From contig JAJAPY010000001.1 of assembly GCA_020523885.1 (NCBI GenBank), positions 62,001-126,000 on the forward strand: a DNA stretch of 64,000 nucleotides, written 5' to 3'. The position numbers and the translations under genes were made by a program. Shown here piece after piece: positions 46,322-54,421 of the stretch. Position 1 is the first letter of the stretch. Every line of letters begins with the position of its first letter. The notes under the pieces are model-generated. The model ran no database searches, was not told where the DNA came from, and saw only the letters and a program-made list of their open reading frames with translations. This DNA comes from Candidatus Liberimonas magnetica. GTDB lineage: Bacteria; Elusimicrobiota; Endomicrobiia; Endomicrobiales; JAFGIL01.

Positions 46322-47623
46322 TTGAAACTTTTAATTAGAGGCGGCCTTGTTGTTGACCCTGAAACAAAACTGAACAATATTTCGGATATATTAATAAACA
46401 ACGGCAGGATAGAACAGGTAAAAAATGGCATAAAAGCTGACGGTGCTGTAGAAATTGACGCAAAGGGTAAAGTTGTAATTCCGGGTCTTATCGACGTGCA
46501 CACTCATCTCAGGGAACCGGGGCATGAAGAAGAAGAGACTATCGCATCAGGCACCCGCGCTGCAGCACACGGCGGCGTAACATCGGTCTTCTGCATGCCT
46601 AATACCCATCCTCCTCTTGATAATGCACCCGCGGTGGAGTTTGTCCTTCTTAAAGCTCAAAAAGAAGGGATAGTGAATGTTTTTCCTATCGGCTGTATCA
46701 CCAAGGGTTCCAACGGAGAAGAACTTGCCGAGATAGGGGTACTTAAAAAATCGGGCATAATAGCAATAAGCGACGACGGAAATACCGTTATGAATTCGCA
46801 GGTCATGCGCAGGGCGCTTGAGTATACAAAAATGTTTGATATACCAGTTATATCTCATTGCGAAGATACAGCACTTACAAAAAACGGCGTTATGAATGAA
46901 GGCTATACTTCGATGGTGCTTGGTTTAAGGGGGATACCTACTCATTCGGAAGATATTATCGTAAGCCGAGATATCATGCTTGCCGAGCTTTCAAGCGGGC
47001 ATCTTCATATTGCTCATGTCTCAACCAAAGAATCCGTGGACTTGATACGGCAGGCAAAAAAAAGAAAAATAAAAGTTACCGCTGAAACCTGCCCGCATTA
47101 TTTTTCGCTCACAGAAGAAGACGTCAAAAAAACTAATTATGACACAAATACCAAGATGAAACCGCCTTTACGTACCAGAGAAGATGTTTCTGCGATAATA
47201 GAAGGGTTGAAAGACGGGACTATTGACTGTATAGCGACAGACCACGCTCCCCATACTATTGAAGAAAAGAATAAAGAATACGACCTGGCCCCGTTCGGCA
47301 TAATAGGGCTTGAAACCCTGCTTTCTTTAGTGGTCACAGAGCTCGTTAATAAAAAAGTTATGACGTTAAGCGAAGCTGTGTCCAAGATGACCATAAATCC
47401 TGCAAGAATTTTTAATTTAAAAGACAGGGGCAGTTTAAAGAAAGGAAATATAGCAGACATAACTATAATAGATATAAAAAAGAATTATGTGATAAGGAAA
47501 GAAGATTTTGTTTCCAAGAGCAAGAATTCTCCGTTTGTCGGCCGTACCTTGGCCGGTTTTGTAGAAAAAACGATAGTCGGAGGTGAAGTAGTCTGGCCGA
47601 TAAAAGAAGAAACGAACCGTTAA
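46322..47623 (+). CDS. pyrC: Dihydroorotase, class I
   Basis: The 433-residue amidohydrolase has the metal motif DVHTHLREPG near residue 60, FCMPNTHPPLDN, a HCED and HVSTKES region, and ATDHAPHT with the catalytic Asp. It cyclises carbamoyl aspartate to dihydroorotate. The start is TTG at 46,322, preceded by a strong GGAGG; no ATG fits better. It follows pyrB by 21 bases. Length and motifs place it in the long class I type. Confidence 0.95.
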   Translation: MKLLIRGGLVVDPETKLNNISDILINNGRIEQVKNGIKADGAVEIDAKGKVVIPGLIDVHTHLREPGHEEEETIASGTRAAAHGGVTSVFCMPNTHPPLDNAPAVEFVLLKAQKEGIVNVFPIGCITKGSNGEELAEIGVLKKSGIIAISDDGNTVMNSQVMRRALEYTKMFDIPVISHCEDTALTKNGVMNEGYTSMVLGLRGIPTHSEDIIVSRDIMLAELSSGHLHIAHVSTKESVDLIRQAKKRKIKVTAETCPHYFSLTEEDVKKTNYDTNTKMKPPLRTREDVSAIIEGLKDGTIDCIATDHAPHTIEEKNKEYDLAPFGIIGLETLLSLVVTELVNKKVMTLSEAVSKMTINPARIFNLKDRGSLKKGNIADITIIDIKKNYVIRKEDFVSKSKNSPFVGRTLAGFVEKTIVGGEVVWPIKEETNR

Positions 47624-47625
47624 CC

Positions 47626-48375
47626 ATAATAAAGAATGATAGTATTCACCCGAGCTATTACAGGATCGTTTTTAAGGCACCTCACCTGGCTCGGGTTTCT
47701 TATCCCGGCCAGTTCTGCCTCTTGGAAGTTCCGGGAGTTTTCTTAAAAAGGCCTTTGAGCATTTTTGATATTAACGACACAAGAGTAGAGTTTTTGTACA
47801 AAGTCATAGGCAAAGGCACGGAAAGCCTGGCAAGTCTTAAAAAAGGGCAAAGCCTTAATCTACTCGGTCCTCTTGGCAACGGATATGAAATTCCACCTGC
47901 AAAAAATAAGATACCGGTATTGATCTCCGGCGGAGTAGGGATAGCTTCCCTTGCGTATCTGGCAAAAAAGCTACCCGCGCCGGGCATCCTTTTTTACGGA
48001 ACACAGAGTAAAAAAGATATTGTCGGTCTTGAAATATTTAAGAAGAAAAAATGGCAGATAAAACTTTCTACCATGGACGGGACAGCGGGTTTTAAGGGTT
48101 TCGTAACGGACCTGTGCCGTGAAAGTTTGGACCGGGATACGTGTTCAACAGCTGTCATTTACTCCTGCGGGCCTAAGCCTATGCTTAAAAGCGCTGCCAG
48201 AACGGCAAAAGAACTCGGAGTTGAGTGTTTTGTGTCACTTGAAGAAATGATGGCCTGCGGTGTAGGGATCTGCCAGGGTTGTGTCGTCAAAACAAACGAA
48301 GGTTACAGGAAAGTATGCGATGACGGACCTGTTTTTAATGCCGATAAAATTGACTGGGAAAGCTTAACGGATTAA
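47626..48375 (+). CDS. pyrK: Dihydroorotate dehydrogenase electron-transfer subunit (PyrK)
   Basis: The product carries the PyrK pattern: an FAD-binding barrel with YPGQFCLLEVPG and FLKRPLSIFD, then a NAD-binding part with ISGGVGIASL, and a C-terminal [2Fe-2S] site CGVGICQGC followed by a fourth Cys in RKVCDDGP. It passes electrons from PyrD to NAD+. The first conventional start in frame is TTG at 47,722, which would delete the beginning of the FAD barrel. The conserved sequence continues upstream through SYYRIVFKAP to at least 47,626, where no ATG/GTG/TTG exists, so the start is uncertain (ATA, ATT, or CTG at 47,593 inside pyrC). From 47,626 the length is 249 residues, the family norm. Confidence 0.85.
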   Translation: MIKNDSIHPSYYRIVFKAPHLARVSYPGQFCLLEVPGVFLKRPLSIFDINDTRVEFLYKVIGKGTESLASLKKGQSLNLLGPLGNGYEIPPAKNKIPVLISGGVGIASLAYLAKKLPAPGILFYGTQSKKDIVGLEIFKKKKWQIKLSTMDGTAGFKGFVTDLCRESLDRDTCSTAVIYSCGPKPMLKSAARTAKELGVECFVSLEEMMACGVGICQGCVVKTNEGYRKVCDDGPVFNADKIDWESLTD

Positions 48376-48381
48376 AATGAC

Positions 48382-48448
48382 CCTCCTGCGCAAAACATCT
48401 TGCCCATAGACGCACCTGTTCGGTGCATTGGCAACATTGCTTCGGAGG
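48382..48448 (+). promoter_or_regulatory. Structured spacer between pyrK and pyrD
   Basis: Three nested stems: CCTCC/GGAGG outside, TGCC/GGCA in the middle and GCACC-TGTTC-GGTGC inside. It fills most of a 154-base gap in an otherwise tight operon. There is no T-tract, so it is not a simple terminator; an RNA-processing or regulatory site is possible. Confidence 0.35.
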
Positions 48449-48541
48449 ATCACCTGTGGTTATGAGGGGATTAAAAGGAAACAAATTGTATTATCAAAGC
48501 ATTTTAATAGCCGTTAAAAGAAATTTAAGGTGGATTTACAG

Positions 48542-49450
48542 GTGAAACTAGATTTATCTACCACCATCGCAGGAATAAAATTTAAAAATCCCGTGCTTAC
48601 GGCATCAGGTACATTCGGCTATGGGGATGAAATAACGGATTTGGCCGATGTTTCAAAGCTCGGCGGTATAATAACAAAGACTATCACATTGAAACCAAAG
48701 GAGGGGAATCCTCCTCCGAGGCTGTGCGAAGTGGCCGGCGGCATGCTTAACAGCATAGGCCTTCAGAATATAGGCGTAGAAAGGTTCGTCAAAGAAAAAG
48801 CCTGTGTCCTTTCAAAACTTAAAACTTCTGTAATAGTAAGCATTGCAGGTAAAACAGCAGATGAGTATTCTAAAGTGATAGGGTTGCTTAAGGATGAAAA
48901 ATGGATAAAAGCGATAGAGCTTAACCTGTCCTGCCCCAACCTTGACAAAGGGATAGTGTGCAAGGACCGGGAACTTGTAAAGGAAATAATGCTGAGAGCA
49001 AAAGAAACTTCCGTTTTTCCTTTAATAGCAAAACTTTCTCCTGACGTAGAGGATATAGCGGAATTGTCAACTTTTCTTGAAAGCCTTGGCGCGGATGCAA
49101 TATCTCTTATAAATACGTTTCCAGGAATGGCAATAGATATAAAAACATTGAAACCTAAACTTGCAAATATAACAGGTGGATTTTCTGGCCCGGCAATTAA
49201 GCCGCTTGCATTAAGGTGTGTTTATTTTGCGGCAAAGACGGTCAATATCCCTATCATAGGCTGCGGGGGAATATCATTTGCAGAAGACGCAATAGAATTT
49301 TTCCTGGCAGGTGCAAGCGCTGTAAGCATAGGCACTGCGAGTTTTATAGAGCCAAAAGCAACAATTGATATTGTAAAAGGCATAGAGAATTATATAAAAA
49401 AGAATAAATTAAATAGTCTTGATGAAATAATAGGAAAATTAAAGGTATAA
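48542..49450 (+). CDS. pyrD: Dihydroorotate dehydrogenase, class 1B catalytic subunit
   Basis: The 302-residue FMN barrel has LTASGTFGYGDE at the N-terminus, ELNLSCPN with the catalytic Cys, LSPDVEDI, and the FMN-phosphate loop GCGGISFAEDAIEFFLAG abbreviated here, then SIGTASF. It oxidises dihydroorotate to orotate; pairing with PyrK marks class 1B. The frame is also open from a GTG at 48,530, but AAGGTGG lies eight bases ahead of the GTG at 48,542, which I prefer. Long spacer to pyrK (see separate entry). Confidence 0.94.
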   Translation: MKLDLSTTIAGIKFKNPVLTASGTFGYGDEITDLADVSKLGGIITKTITLKPKEGNPPPRLCEVAGGMLNSIGLQNIGVERFVKEKACVLSKLKTSVIVSIAGKTADEYSKVIGLLKDEKWIKAIELNLSCPNLDKGIVCKDRELVKEIMLRAKETSVFPLIAKLSPDVEDIAELSTFLESLGADAISLINTFPGMAIDIKTLKPKLANITGGFSGPAIKPLALRCVYFAAKTVNIPIIGCGGISFAEDAIEFFLAGASAVSIGTASFIEPKATIDIVKGIENYIKKNKLNSLDEIIGKLKV

Positions 49451-49467
49451 GTGCGGTTTTAAAAAGT

Positions 49468-49544
49468 GTCATTCCCATGAAAATGGGAATCCAGTAAGTG
49501 CAGTATCCGAATAAAGATTGGATTCCTGCTTTCGCAGGAATGAC
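49468..49544. repeat. Palindromic intergenic repeat (two cross-complementary hairpins)
   Basis: GTCATTCC begins and GGAATGAC ends the element. Inside are two hairpins, ATTCCCAT-GAAA-ATGGGAAT and ATTCCTGC-TTTC-GCAGGAAT, whose arms can also pair with each other. This form, with CATTCC ends around a CGAAAG-like loop, is a common dispersed REP/MITE-like repeat in many bacterial genomes. Confidence 0.75.
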
Positions 49545-49579
49545 AAAATCAGGCTTTCTAGAGTAAACTCCGGTATAAT

Positions 49580-50224
49580 ATGAAGAAATTGATTCTGGCT
49601 TTGGATATCTATGAAGAAAAAAAAGCCTTGGATATGGTAAAAGCCCTCTCTGAATATGTAGATATATTCAAAGTCGGGCCTATACTTTTTTTAAAAAGCG
49701 GGCCTTCGATAGTTGGAAAGATAAAGAAGCTTAATAAAGAAGTTTTCCTTGACCTTAAATTCCACGATATTCCCCAGACAGTAAAAAGAGCGGTTCAATC
49801 TGCTGCTGATTTGGGAGTTTACAGCCTGACTCTTCATTCAAGCGGTGGCAAAGATATGATAGCCGAGGCGTCAAGCATTCAGAACAGGCCGAAACTCTGG
49901 GCTGTAACCGTTCTTACAAGCCAGGAAACAAAACCAGAAAAAGTTGTTGAACTTGCTATACTTGCCAAAGAAAGTGGGGCCGACGGTGTGATAGCCTCAC
50001 CTCTTGAGATAGGGCTAATCAAGAAAGAATGCGGCAGAGAATTTACCGTTGTTACCCCGGGTATCAGGATTGCAAATGCAAATGATGACCAGAAAAGAGT
50101 GGCTGCTCCGTCGTCAGCGATAAAAGCCGGAGCAGATTTCATAGTGGTCGGACGCCCTATAATAGAAGCGGAAAATCCGAAAGAAGCGGCAAAGAAAATA
50201 TATGAAGAAATTTCTAAACTCTAA
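49580..50224 (+). CDS. pyrF: Orotidine-5'-phosphate decarboxylase
   Basis: The 214-residue TIM barrel has LALDIYEE, FKVGP and the catalytic DLKFHDIPQTV (about residues 57-67), then the phosphate-binding end TPGIR and VVGRPI. It makes UMP from OMP, the last de novo step. There is no Shine-Dalgarno before the ATG; TATAAT is directly adjacent, which is too close to act as a -10 for this start. The last codons run into a heptamer array. Confidence 0.95.
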   Translation: MKKLILALDIYEEKKALDMVKALSEYVDIFKVGPILFLKSGPSIVGKIKKLNKEVFLDLKFHDIPQTVKRAVQSAADLGVYSLTLHSSGGKDMIAEASSIQNRPKLWAVTVLTSQETKPEKVVELAILAKESGADGVIASPLEIGLIKKECGREFTVVTPGIRIANANDDQKRVAAPSSAIKAGADFIVVGRPIIEAENPKEAAKKIYEEISKL

Positions 50225-50317
50225 ACCCTAAATCCTAAATAAATCCAAAATTCAAAATCTAAAGTTTTGAGTTTTAAAATTATTTAGAGTTTATTGTTTC
50301 GAGTTTAGGGTTTAGGA
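50214..50317. repeat. Inverted heptamer array between pyrF and pyrE
   Basis: Left arm 50,214-50,241 has four units of CTAAAYY type (CTAAACT, CTAAACC, CTAAATC, CTAAATA) and begins in the last codons of pyrF. Right arm 50,283-50,317 has five units (TTTAGAG, TTTATTG, TTTCGAG, TTTAGGG, TTTAGGA). The arms are complementary. The last unit runs into GG and so creates the AGGAGG ribosome site of pyrE. Confidence 0.85.
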
Positions 50318-50324
50318 GGTTAGT

Positions 50325-50900
50325 TTGGAACCCAAAGAAATAAAAACATTATTTGAAGAAGAAAAAGCGTTATTGTCCGGCCATTTTTTACTATCGAGCG
50401 GGCTTCATTCGGATACCTATTTCCAGTCTGCTCTGATAATGCAGTATCCGGAACTTGCAGAGATGCTTGCAATTGAGATTGCAAAAAAGCTTGAAAGTTT
50501 AAAATCGTCTATAGACCTTGTAATATCTCCGGCACTCGGCGGAATTATTATAGGTTACGAGTTAGGCAGAGTTTTAGATAAGAGAGCGATCTTTTGTGAA
50601 AGAGTGGATTGTAAATTAACTTTACGCCGGGGTTTTAATATTTTACAGCATGAAAACTGTCTGTTGGTGGAAGACGTTATCACTACCGGAAAATCCACAA
50701 ATGAAGTAATAGAAGTGGTTAAATCTACGGGAAGTAAGGTAATAGGTGTTGCCTCTCTGGTAGACAGAAGCGGCGGGAAGGCTGATTTTGGAGTGCCTAA
50801 GTTCTCGCTTCTTGAAATAGAGTTAAAATGTTATACACCGGAAGAATGCCCTATGTGCAAAAAAGGGATCCCGTTCGTAAAACCGGGAAGCAGGAAATAA
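50325..50900 (+). CDS. pyrE: Orotate phosphoribosyltransferase
   Basis: The 191-residue PRTase has LSSGLHSDTYFQ at the N-terminus, SPALGGIIIGYE, and the PRPP motif LVEDVITTGKST. The C-terminus adds EECPMCKKGIP, a CxxC-containing tail typical of one subgroup of PyrE. It joins orotate to PRPP, giving OMP. The start is TTG at 50,325 with AGGAGG five bases ahead; no ATG fits. Confidence 0.95.
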   Translation: MEPKEIKTLFEEEKALLSGHFLLSSGLHSDTYFQSALIMQYPELAEMLAIEIAKKLESLKSSIDLVISPALGGIIIGYELGRVLDKRAIFCERVDCKLTLRRGFNILQHENCLLVEDVITTGKSTNEVIEVVKSTGSKVIGVASLVDRSGGKADFGVPKFSLLEIELKCYTPEECPMCKKGIPFVKPGSRK

Positions 50901-50902
50901 TA

Positions 50903-50985
50903 TATAGCGTTTAGCGTACAGCGTAGAGCGTAGAGGATTGTAAAGTTTTTCTATACGCTATCCGCTATCCGCTCTACGCTAAAAA
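50903..50985. repeat. Inverted heptamer array between pyrE and purM
   Basis: Left arm 50,903-50,937: TATAGCG, TTTAGCG, TACAGCG, TAGAGCG, TAGAGGA. Right arm 50,951-50,985: CTATACG, CTATCCG, CTATCCG, CTCTACG, CTAAAAA. The arms are complementary with a 13-base loop. The right arm runs directly into GAGGG, the ribosome site of purM. Confidence 0.9.
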
Positions 50986-50994
50986 GAGGGTAAT

Positions 50995-51948
50995 ATGACA
51001 TTAACTTATGCAAAAGCCGGAGTGAATATCGATGCAGGTAATGAACTTGTAAGAAGAATAAAAAAGATGGTGCCCGGCATCGGGGGGTTTTCCGGGCTCT
51101 TCCCGCTGGAGAATACAAAATATTACCTCGTCAGCTCTACCGATGGTGTGGGTACAAAACTGAAAGTTGCGGGCCTTATAAATAAGCACGATACGATAGG
51201 CATAGACCTCGTTGCCATGAATGTCAATGACCTGGTGTGCTGCGGGGCGAAGCCTCTTTTCTTCCTTGACTACTTTGCGTGCGGCAAATTAAATGTCGGT
51301 CTTGCAGAAACAGTAATTAAAGGAATTATAGACGGCTGTAAGATATCAGGTAGCGCGCTTCTCGGAGGCGAAACAGCCGAAATGCCGGGTTTTTATTCCG
51401 GTAAAGAGTATGACCTTGCCGGTTTTGCGGTCGGAGTCGTAGAGAAAGGAAAAGAAATATCAGGCAAAAATATAAAAGCCAGAGATGTGCTTATAGGGAT
51501 TCCGTCAAGCGGGCCTCATTCAAACGGGTATTCGCTCATAAGAAAGGTGTTTTCTAAAAAAGCCATTAAAAAATACGGGAAATACCTCTTGGCACCGACA
51601 CGGATTTATGTCAAGGAGATCTTAAATCTGCTGAAGAGGGAAAGGAAAAGTATTTCTGCGATCGCACACATTACCGGAGGTGGATTCTACGATAACATTG
51701 AAAGGCTCCTGCCGGACGACTGCCATGTTGTGGTAAACAAAAGTTATTGGAGCGTTCCAGATATTTTTCATATAATCCAGAATAAAGGAGCTGTACCCGA
51801 GACAGAAATGTACCGTACTTTCAATATGGGTATAGGGATGGTTGTAATAGCCAGAGAAAACAGGGCTGGTGCTGTACAGAAATTGCTGAAAGGCTCACAG
51901 ATAATAGGTTATGTCAAAAAAGGTAAAAAAGGGGTATCTGTTGTCTAA
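50995..51948 (+). CDS. purM: Phosphoribosylformylglycinamidine cyclo-ligase (AIR synthetase)
   Basis: The 317-residue protein has the PurM ATP/phosphate loops STDGVGTKLKVA, GIDLVAMNVNDL, GGETAEMPGFY and GIPSSGPHSNGYSL, and a C-terminal HITGGGF. It closes the imidazole ring to AIR. GAGGG precedes the ATG. The 3' end overlaps the start of purN. Confidence 0.96.
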   Translation: MTLTYAKAGVNIDAGNELVRRIKKMVPGIGGFSGLFPLENTKYYLVSSTDGVGTKLKVAGLINKHDTIGIDLVAMNVNDLVCCGAKPLFFLDYFACGKLNVGLAETVIKGIIDGCKISGSALLGGETAEMPGFYSGKEYDLAGFAVGVVEKGKEISGKNIKARDVLIGIPSSGPHSNGYSLIRKVFSKKAIKKYGKYLLAPTRIYVKEILNLLKRERKSISAIAHITGGGFYDNIERLLPDDCHVVVNKSYWSVPDIFHIIQNKGAVPETEMYRTFNMGIGMVVIARENRAGAVQKLLKGSQIIGYVKKGKKGVSVV

Positions 51949-52540
51949 AAAGAGGATAGGAGTTTTAATTTCCGGCGGGGGGACAAACCTGCAGGCGATA
52001 ATCGATGCCTGTAAAAACGGAATTTTAAAAGATATTGCTGAAGTTTCGTTAGTCTTATCAAGCCGTTTGGATGCCTACGGGTTTGAACGCGCCAAAAACA
52101 GCTGTATAGACGGTGTCTTTATCGACCGTAAAGAGTTTAAGGACGATATTTCTTATTGCAAAAAATATATAGATGAACTTAAAAAATACAGGGTTGACCT
52201 GGTTTGCCTTGCAGGATTTATGAGGAAGCTTGAACCTGATTTTATTAAAGCTTTTTCAGGCAAAATATTAAATATCCATCCTGCACTACTTCCGAAATTC
52301 GGTGGAAAAGGCATGTACGGCCATTATGTCCATGAAGCGGTCATAGAGGCCAAGGAAAAAGAGTCCGGCGCCACAGTGCACATGGTAGATGAAGAATACG
52401 ACCATGGCAGAATAATAATACAAAAAAAAATCCCGGTGCTTGCAACTGATACATGTGAATCTCTGGCTAAAAGAGTGCTTGAGATAGAGCATGAGATATA
52501 CCCGGAAGCAATAAAAATAGTTATAAGCGGTAAGTTGTAA
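51941..52540 (+). CDS. purN: Phosphoribosylglycinamide formyltransferase (GART)
   Basis: The 199-residue formyltransferase has IGVLISGGGTNLQAII at the N-terminus, LAGFMRKL, the catalytic triad region NIHPALLPKF and HMVDEEYDHG. It formylates GAR with 10-formyl-THF. An in-frame ATG at 51,911 adds ten residues, but AAGGGG six bases ahead of the TTG at 51,941 and the family's usual start just before the first strand favour 51,941. The gene overlaps purM by 8 bases. Its last codons are part of a heptamer array. Confidence 0.93.
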   Translation: MSKKRIGVLISGGGTNLQAIIDACKNGILKDIAEVSLVLSSRLDAYGFERAKNSCIDGVFIDRKEFKDDISYCKKYIDELKKYRVDLVCLAGFMRKLEPDFIKAFSGKILNIHPALLPKFGGKGMYGHYVHEAVIEAKEKESGATVHMVDEEYDHGRIIIQKKIPVLATDTCESLAKRVLEIEHEIYPEAIKIVISGKL

Positions 52541-52551
52541 GCTGTAAGAAA
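52524..52551. repeat. Heptamer array, left arm before the S23 gene
   Basis: TAAGCGG, TAAGTTG, TAAGCTG, TAAGAAA, four units in register, starting inside the final codons of purN. The inverse arm lies at 52,956-52,990, on the other side of the S23-protein gene. Confidence 0.85.
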
Positions 52552-52585
52552 GATAAAAGGCAGAACATTAAGAAAAGGCCAAGAG

Positions 52586-52939
52586 ATGGCAATATTTAAG
52601 AATCTAAAAGTATGGGAAAAAGCACATCAACTTGTATTGTCGATATATGTAATTACAAAAACATTTCCTGAAGAGGAAAAATTCGGATTAATTTCCCAGA
52701 TAAGAAGGGCTGCGAGTTCTGTTCCAACCAATATAGTTGAAGGATGCAAGAAAAATAGCAACAGAGAATTTATCCATTTTCTTAATATAGCAGAAACCTC
52801 TCTTGAGGAAACAAAGTATCATCTTATTTTAAGCAGAGATTTGAAATATATTTCCACAACGGATACGGAAGTTATTTATCGAGAATGCGAAGAGATAGGA
52901 AAGATGATTTCCGGACTTAAAAAGAAACTTAAAGCATAA
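52586..52939 (+). CDS. Four-helix-bundle protein of the 23S rRNA intervening-sequence (S23/IVP) family
   Basis: The 117-residue all-helical protein has the family pattern: FKNLKVWEKAHQLVLSIY, then FPEEEKFGLISQIRRAASSVPTNIVEG and a SLEETKYHL helix. Such proteins were first seen in intervening sequences of 23S rRNA genes and are common as single genes of unknown function. Here the gene is not in an rRNA; it sits between purN and purB, bracketed by inverted heptamer arms. It is probably a mobile or recently inserted passenger. The ribosome site is weak. Confidence 0.9.
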   Translation: MAIFKNLKVWEKAHQLVLSIYVITKTFPEEEKFGLISQIRRAASSVPTNIVEGCKKNSNREFIHFLNIAETSLEETKYHLILSRDLKYISTTDTEVIYRECEEIGKMISGLKKKLKA

Positions 52940-52955
52940 TTAATGCAAGGTTTTT

Positions 52956-52990
52956 CTTACAGCTTAAAACTTATAGCTTATAGCTTTTGG
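52956..52990. repeat. Heptamer array, right arm before purB
   Basis: CTTACAG, CTTAAAA, CTTATAG, CTTATAG, CTTTTGG, five units that are the reverse complement of the arm at 52,524-52,551. The last unit joins AGG to form GGAGG, the ribosome site of purB. Confidence 0.85.
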
Positions 52991-52997
52991 AGGTCTT

Positions 52998-54302
52998 ATG
53001 ATTCCTCGTTATTCCCGCAAAGAGATGTCTGATATCTGGTCTGAGGAAAACAAGTTTAATAAAATGCTTGAAGTCGAAATACTTGCATGCGAGGCTATGT
53101 CCAAAAAAGGAATTATTCCGAAAGCTGACGTAAACCAGATAAGAAAAAAAGCTTCTGTTGATATTAAGCGCATAAATAAGATAGAGGAAACCGTAAAGCA
53201 TGATGTAATAGCTTTTCTAACTCAGGTCGGAGAAAAGGTAGGCCCCAGTTCAAGGTATATACACCTTGGAATGACCTCTTCGGATGTGCTTGATACAGCT
53301 CTTTCAGTGCAGATGAAAGAATCCTGTGGTTTGCTGCTGAAAGGAGCAAAAGAACTTGCCTCAACAATAAAAAAACTCGCTTTAAAATACAAAAATACTC
53401 CGATGATAGGAAGGACTCACGGGATACATGCTGAACCGATGACATTCGGGCTCAAGATGGCATCCTGGTACTCGGAAATGAAGCGTGTAATAGCTCTTCT
53501 TGAAAATACAAAAGAAACAATAAGTTACGGCAATATCTCGGGAGCGGTTGGAACGTTCGCTCATTTAAGCCCGGATGTTGAGAGTTATGTTTGCAGAAAG
53601 ATCGGGCTTAAGCCTGAGCCTGTTTCAACGCAAGTGATACCGCGCGACAGGCATGCGATCTATCTTTGCAGGATCGCTTTAATAGGCGCTTCGCTGGAGC
53701 GGTTTGCCACTGAAATAAGGCATTTGCAAAGGACAGAAGTCATGGAAGCGGAGGAGCCGTTTACAAAGGGACAAAAAGGCTCAAGTGCTATGCCTCATAA
53801 AAGAAATCCTATACTTTCAGAGAATATCTGCGGTTTGGCAAGGCTGTTAAGAGGTTATGCAGTAGCAGGCATGGAAAACGTTGCTTTGTGGCATGAAAGG
53901 GATATAAGCCACTCTTCAGCCGAGCGTGTTGCCCTGGCTGATGCCTCAATTTTGCTTGATTTCATGTTTGCAAGGATGAATAAAATACTTTCAGGGCTGG
54001 TGGTTTATCCTCAAAACATGGCACGGAATCTAAAGACATTCCAGGATGCGATATTTTCGGGTACTCTATTGCTTGCGCTTGTAAAAAAAGGCTTGACCAG
54101 GGAAAAATCATACGATATAGTCCAAAAAGCGGCTTTCCAGGCGAGGGAAAAAAATATCAGCCTTGAAAAATGTGCACTTACAGAAAAGAATATTTCAAAC
54201 CTTCTAAAGCCTCAAGAGATCAAGGCATCTTTTGACATAAAATCCCACTTTAAACATATACCGTACATCTTTAGTAGAGTTTTTCAAGATAACAATGGTT
54301 GA
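52998..54302 (+). CDS. purB: Adenylosuccinate lyase
   Basis: The 434-residue protein of the fumarase/aspartase superfamily has HLGMTSSDVLDT, GRTHGIHAEPMTFG with the catalytic His, TEVMEAEEPF and the signature loop GSSAMPHKRNP. It acts twice in purine synthesis, on SAICAR and on adenylosuccinate. GGAGG precedes the ATG. The stop codon overlaps the -35 box of the tRNA-Val promoter. Confidence 0.96.
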   Translation: MIPRYSRKEMSDIWSEENKFNKMLEVEILACEAMSKKGIIPKADVNQIRKKASVDIKRINKIEETVKHDVIAFLTQVGEKVGPSSRYIHLGMTSSDVLDTALSVQMKESCGLLLKGAKELASTIKKLALKYKNTPMIGRTHGIHAEPMTFGLKMASWYSEMKRVIALLENTKETISYGNISGAVGTFAHLSPDVESYVCRKIGLKPEPVSTQVIPRDRHAIYLCRIALIGASLERFATEIRHLQRTEVMEAEEPFTKGQKGSSAMPHKRNPILSENICGLARLLRGYAVAGMENVALWHERDISHSSAERVALADASILLDFMFARMNKILSGLVVYPQNMARNLKTFQDAIFSGTLLLALVKKGLTREKSYDIVQKAAFQAREKNISLEKCALTEKNISNLLKPQEIKASFDIKSHFKHIPYIFSRVFQDNNG

Positions 54303-54327
54303 AATATAAGGTGCAAAATGGTATTAT
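54299..54327 (+). promoter_or_regulatory. Promoter of tRNA-Val
   Basis: TTGAAA, 17 bases, TATTAT, ending 15 bases before the tRNA. Confidence 0.6.
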
Positions 54328-54342
54328 AATAAATCATTTTTT

Positions 54343-54417
54343 GGGCAGTTAGCTCAGCGGAAGAGCGCTCGCCTTACACGCGAGTGGCCGCAGGTTCAAA
54401 TCCTGCACTGCCCACCA
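54343..54417 (+). tRNA. tRNA-Val (anticodon TAC)
   Basis: The acceptor GGGCAGT pairs with ACTGCCC. The anticodon arm is CTCGC-CTTACAC-GCGAG with anticodon TAC. The T-arm contains GGTTCAAATC. The discriminator is A and CCA is encoded, unlike the tRNA-Arg and tRNA-Asp nearby. Confidence 0.96.
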
Positions 54418-54421
54418 TTTA

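Noticed and set aside
49574-49579. TATAAT as the promoter of pyrF
   Set aside because: It abuts the ATG, so transcription would start inside the coding region, and no -35 box is present at the right distance.
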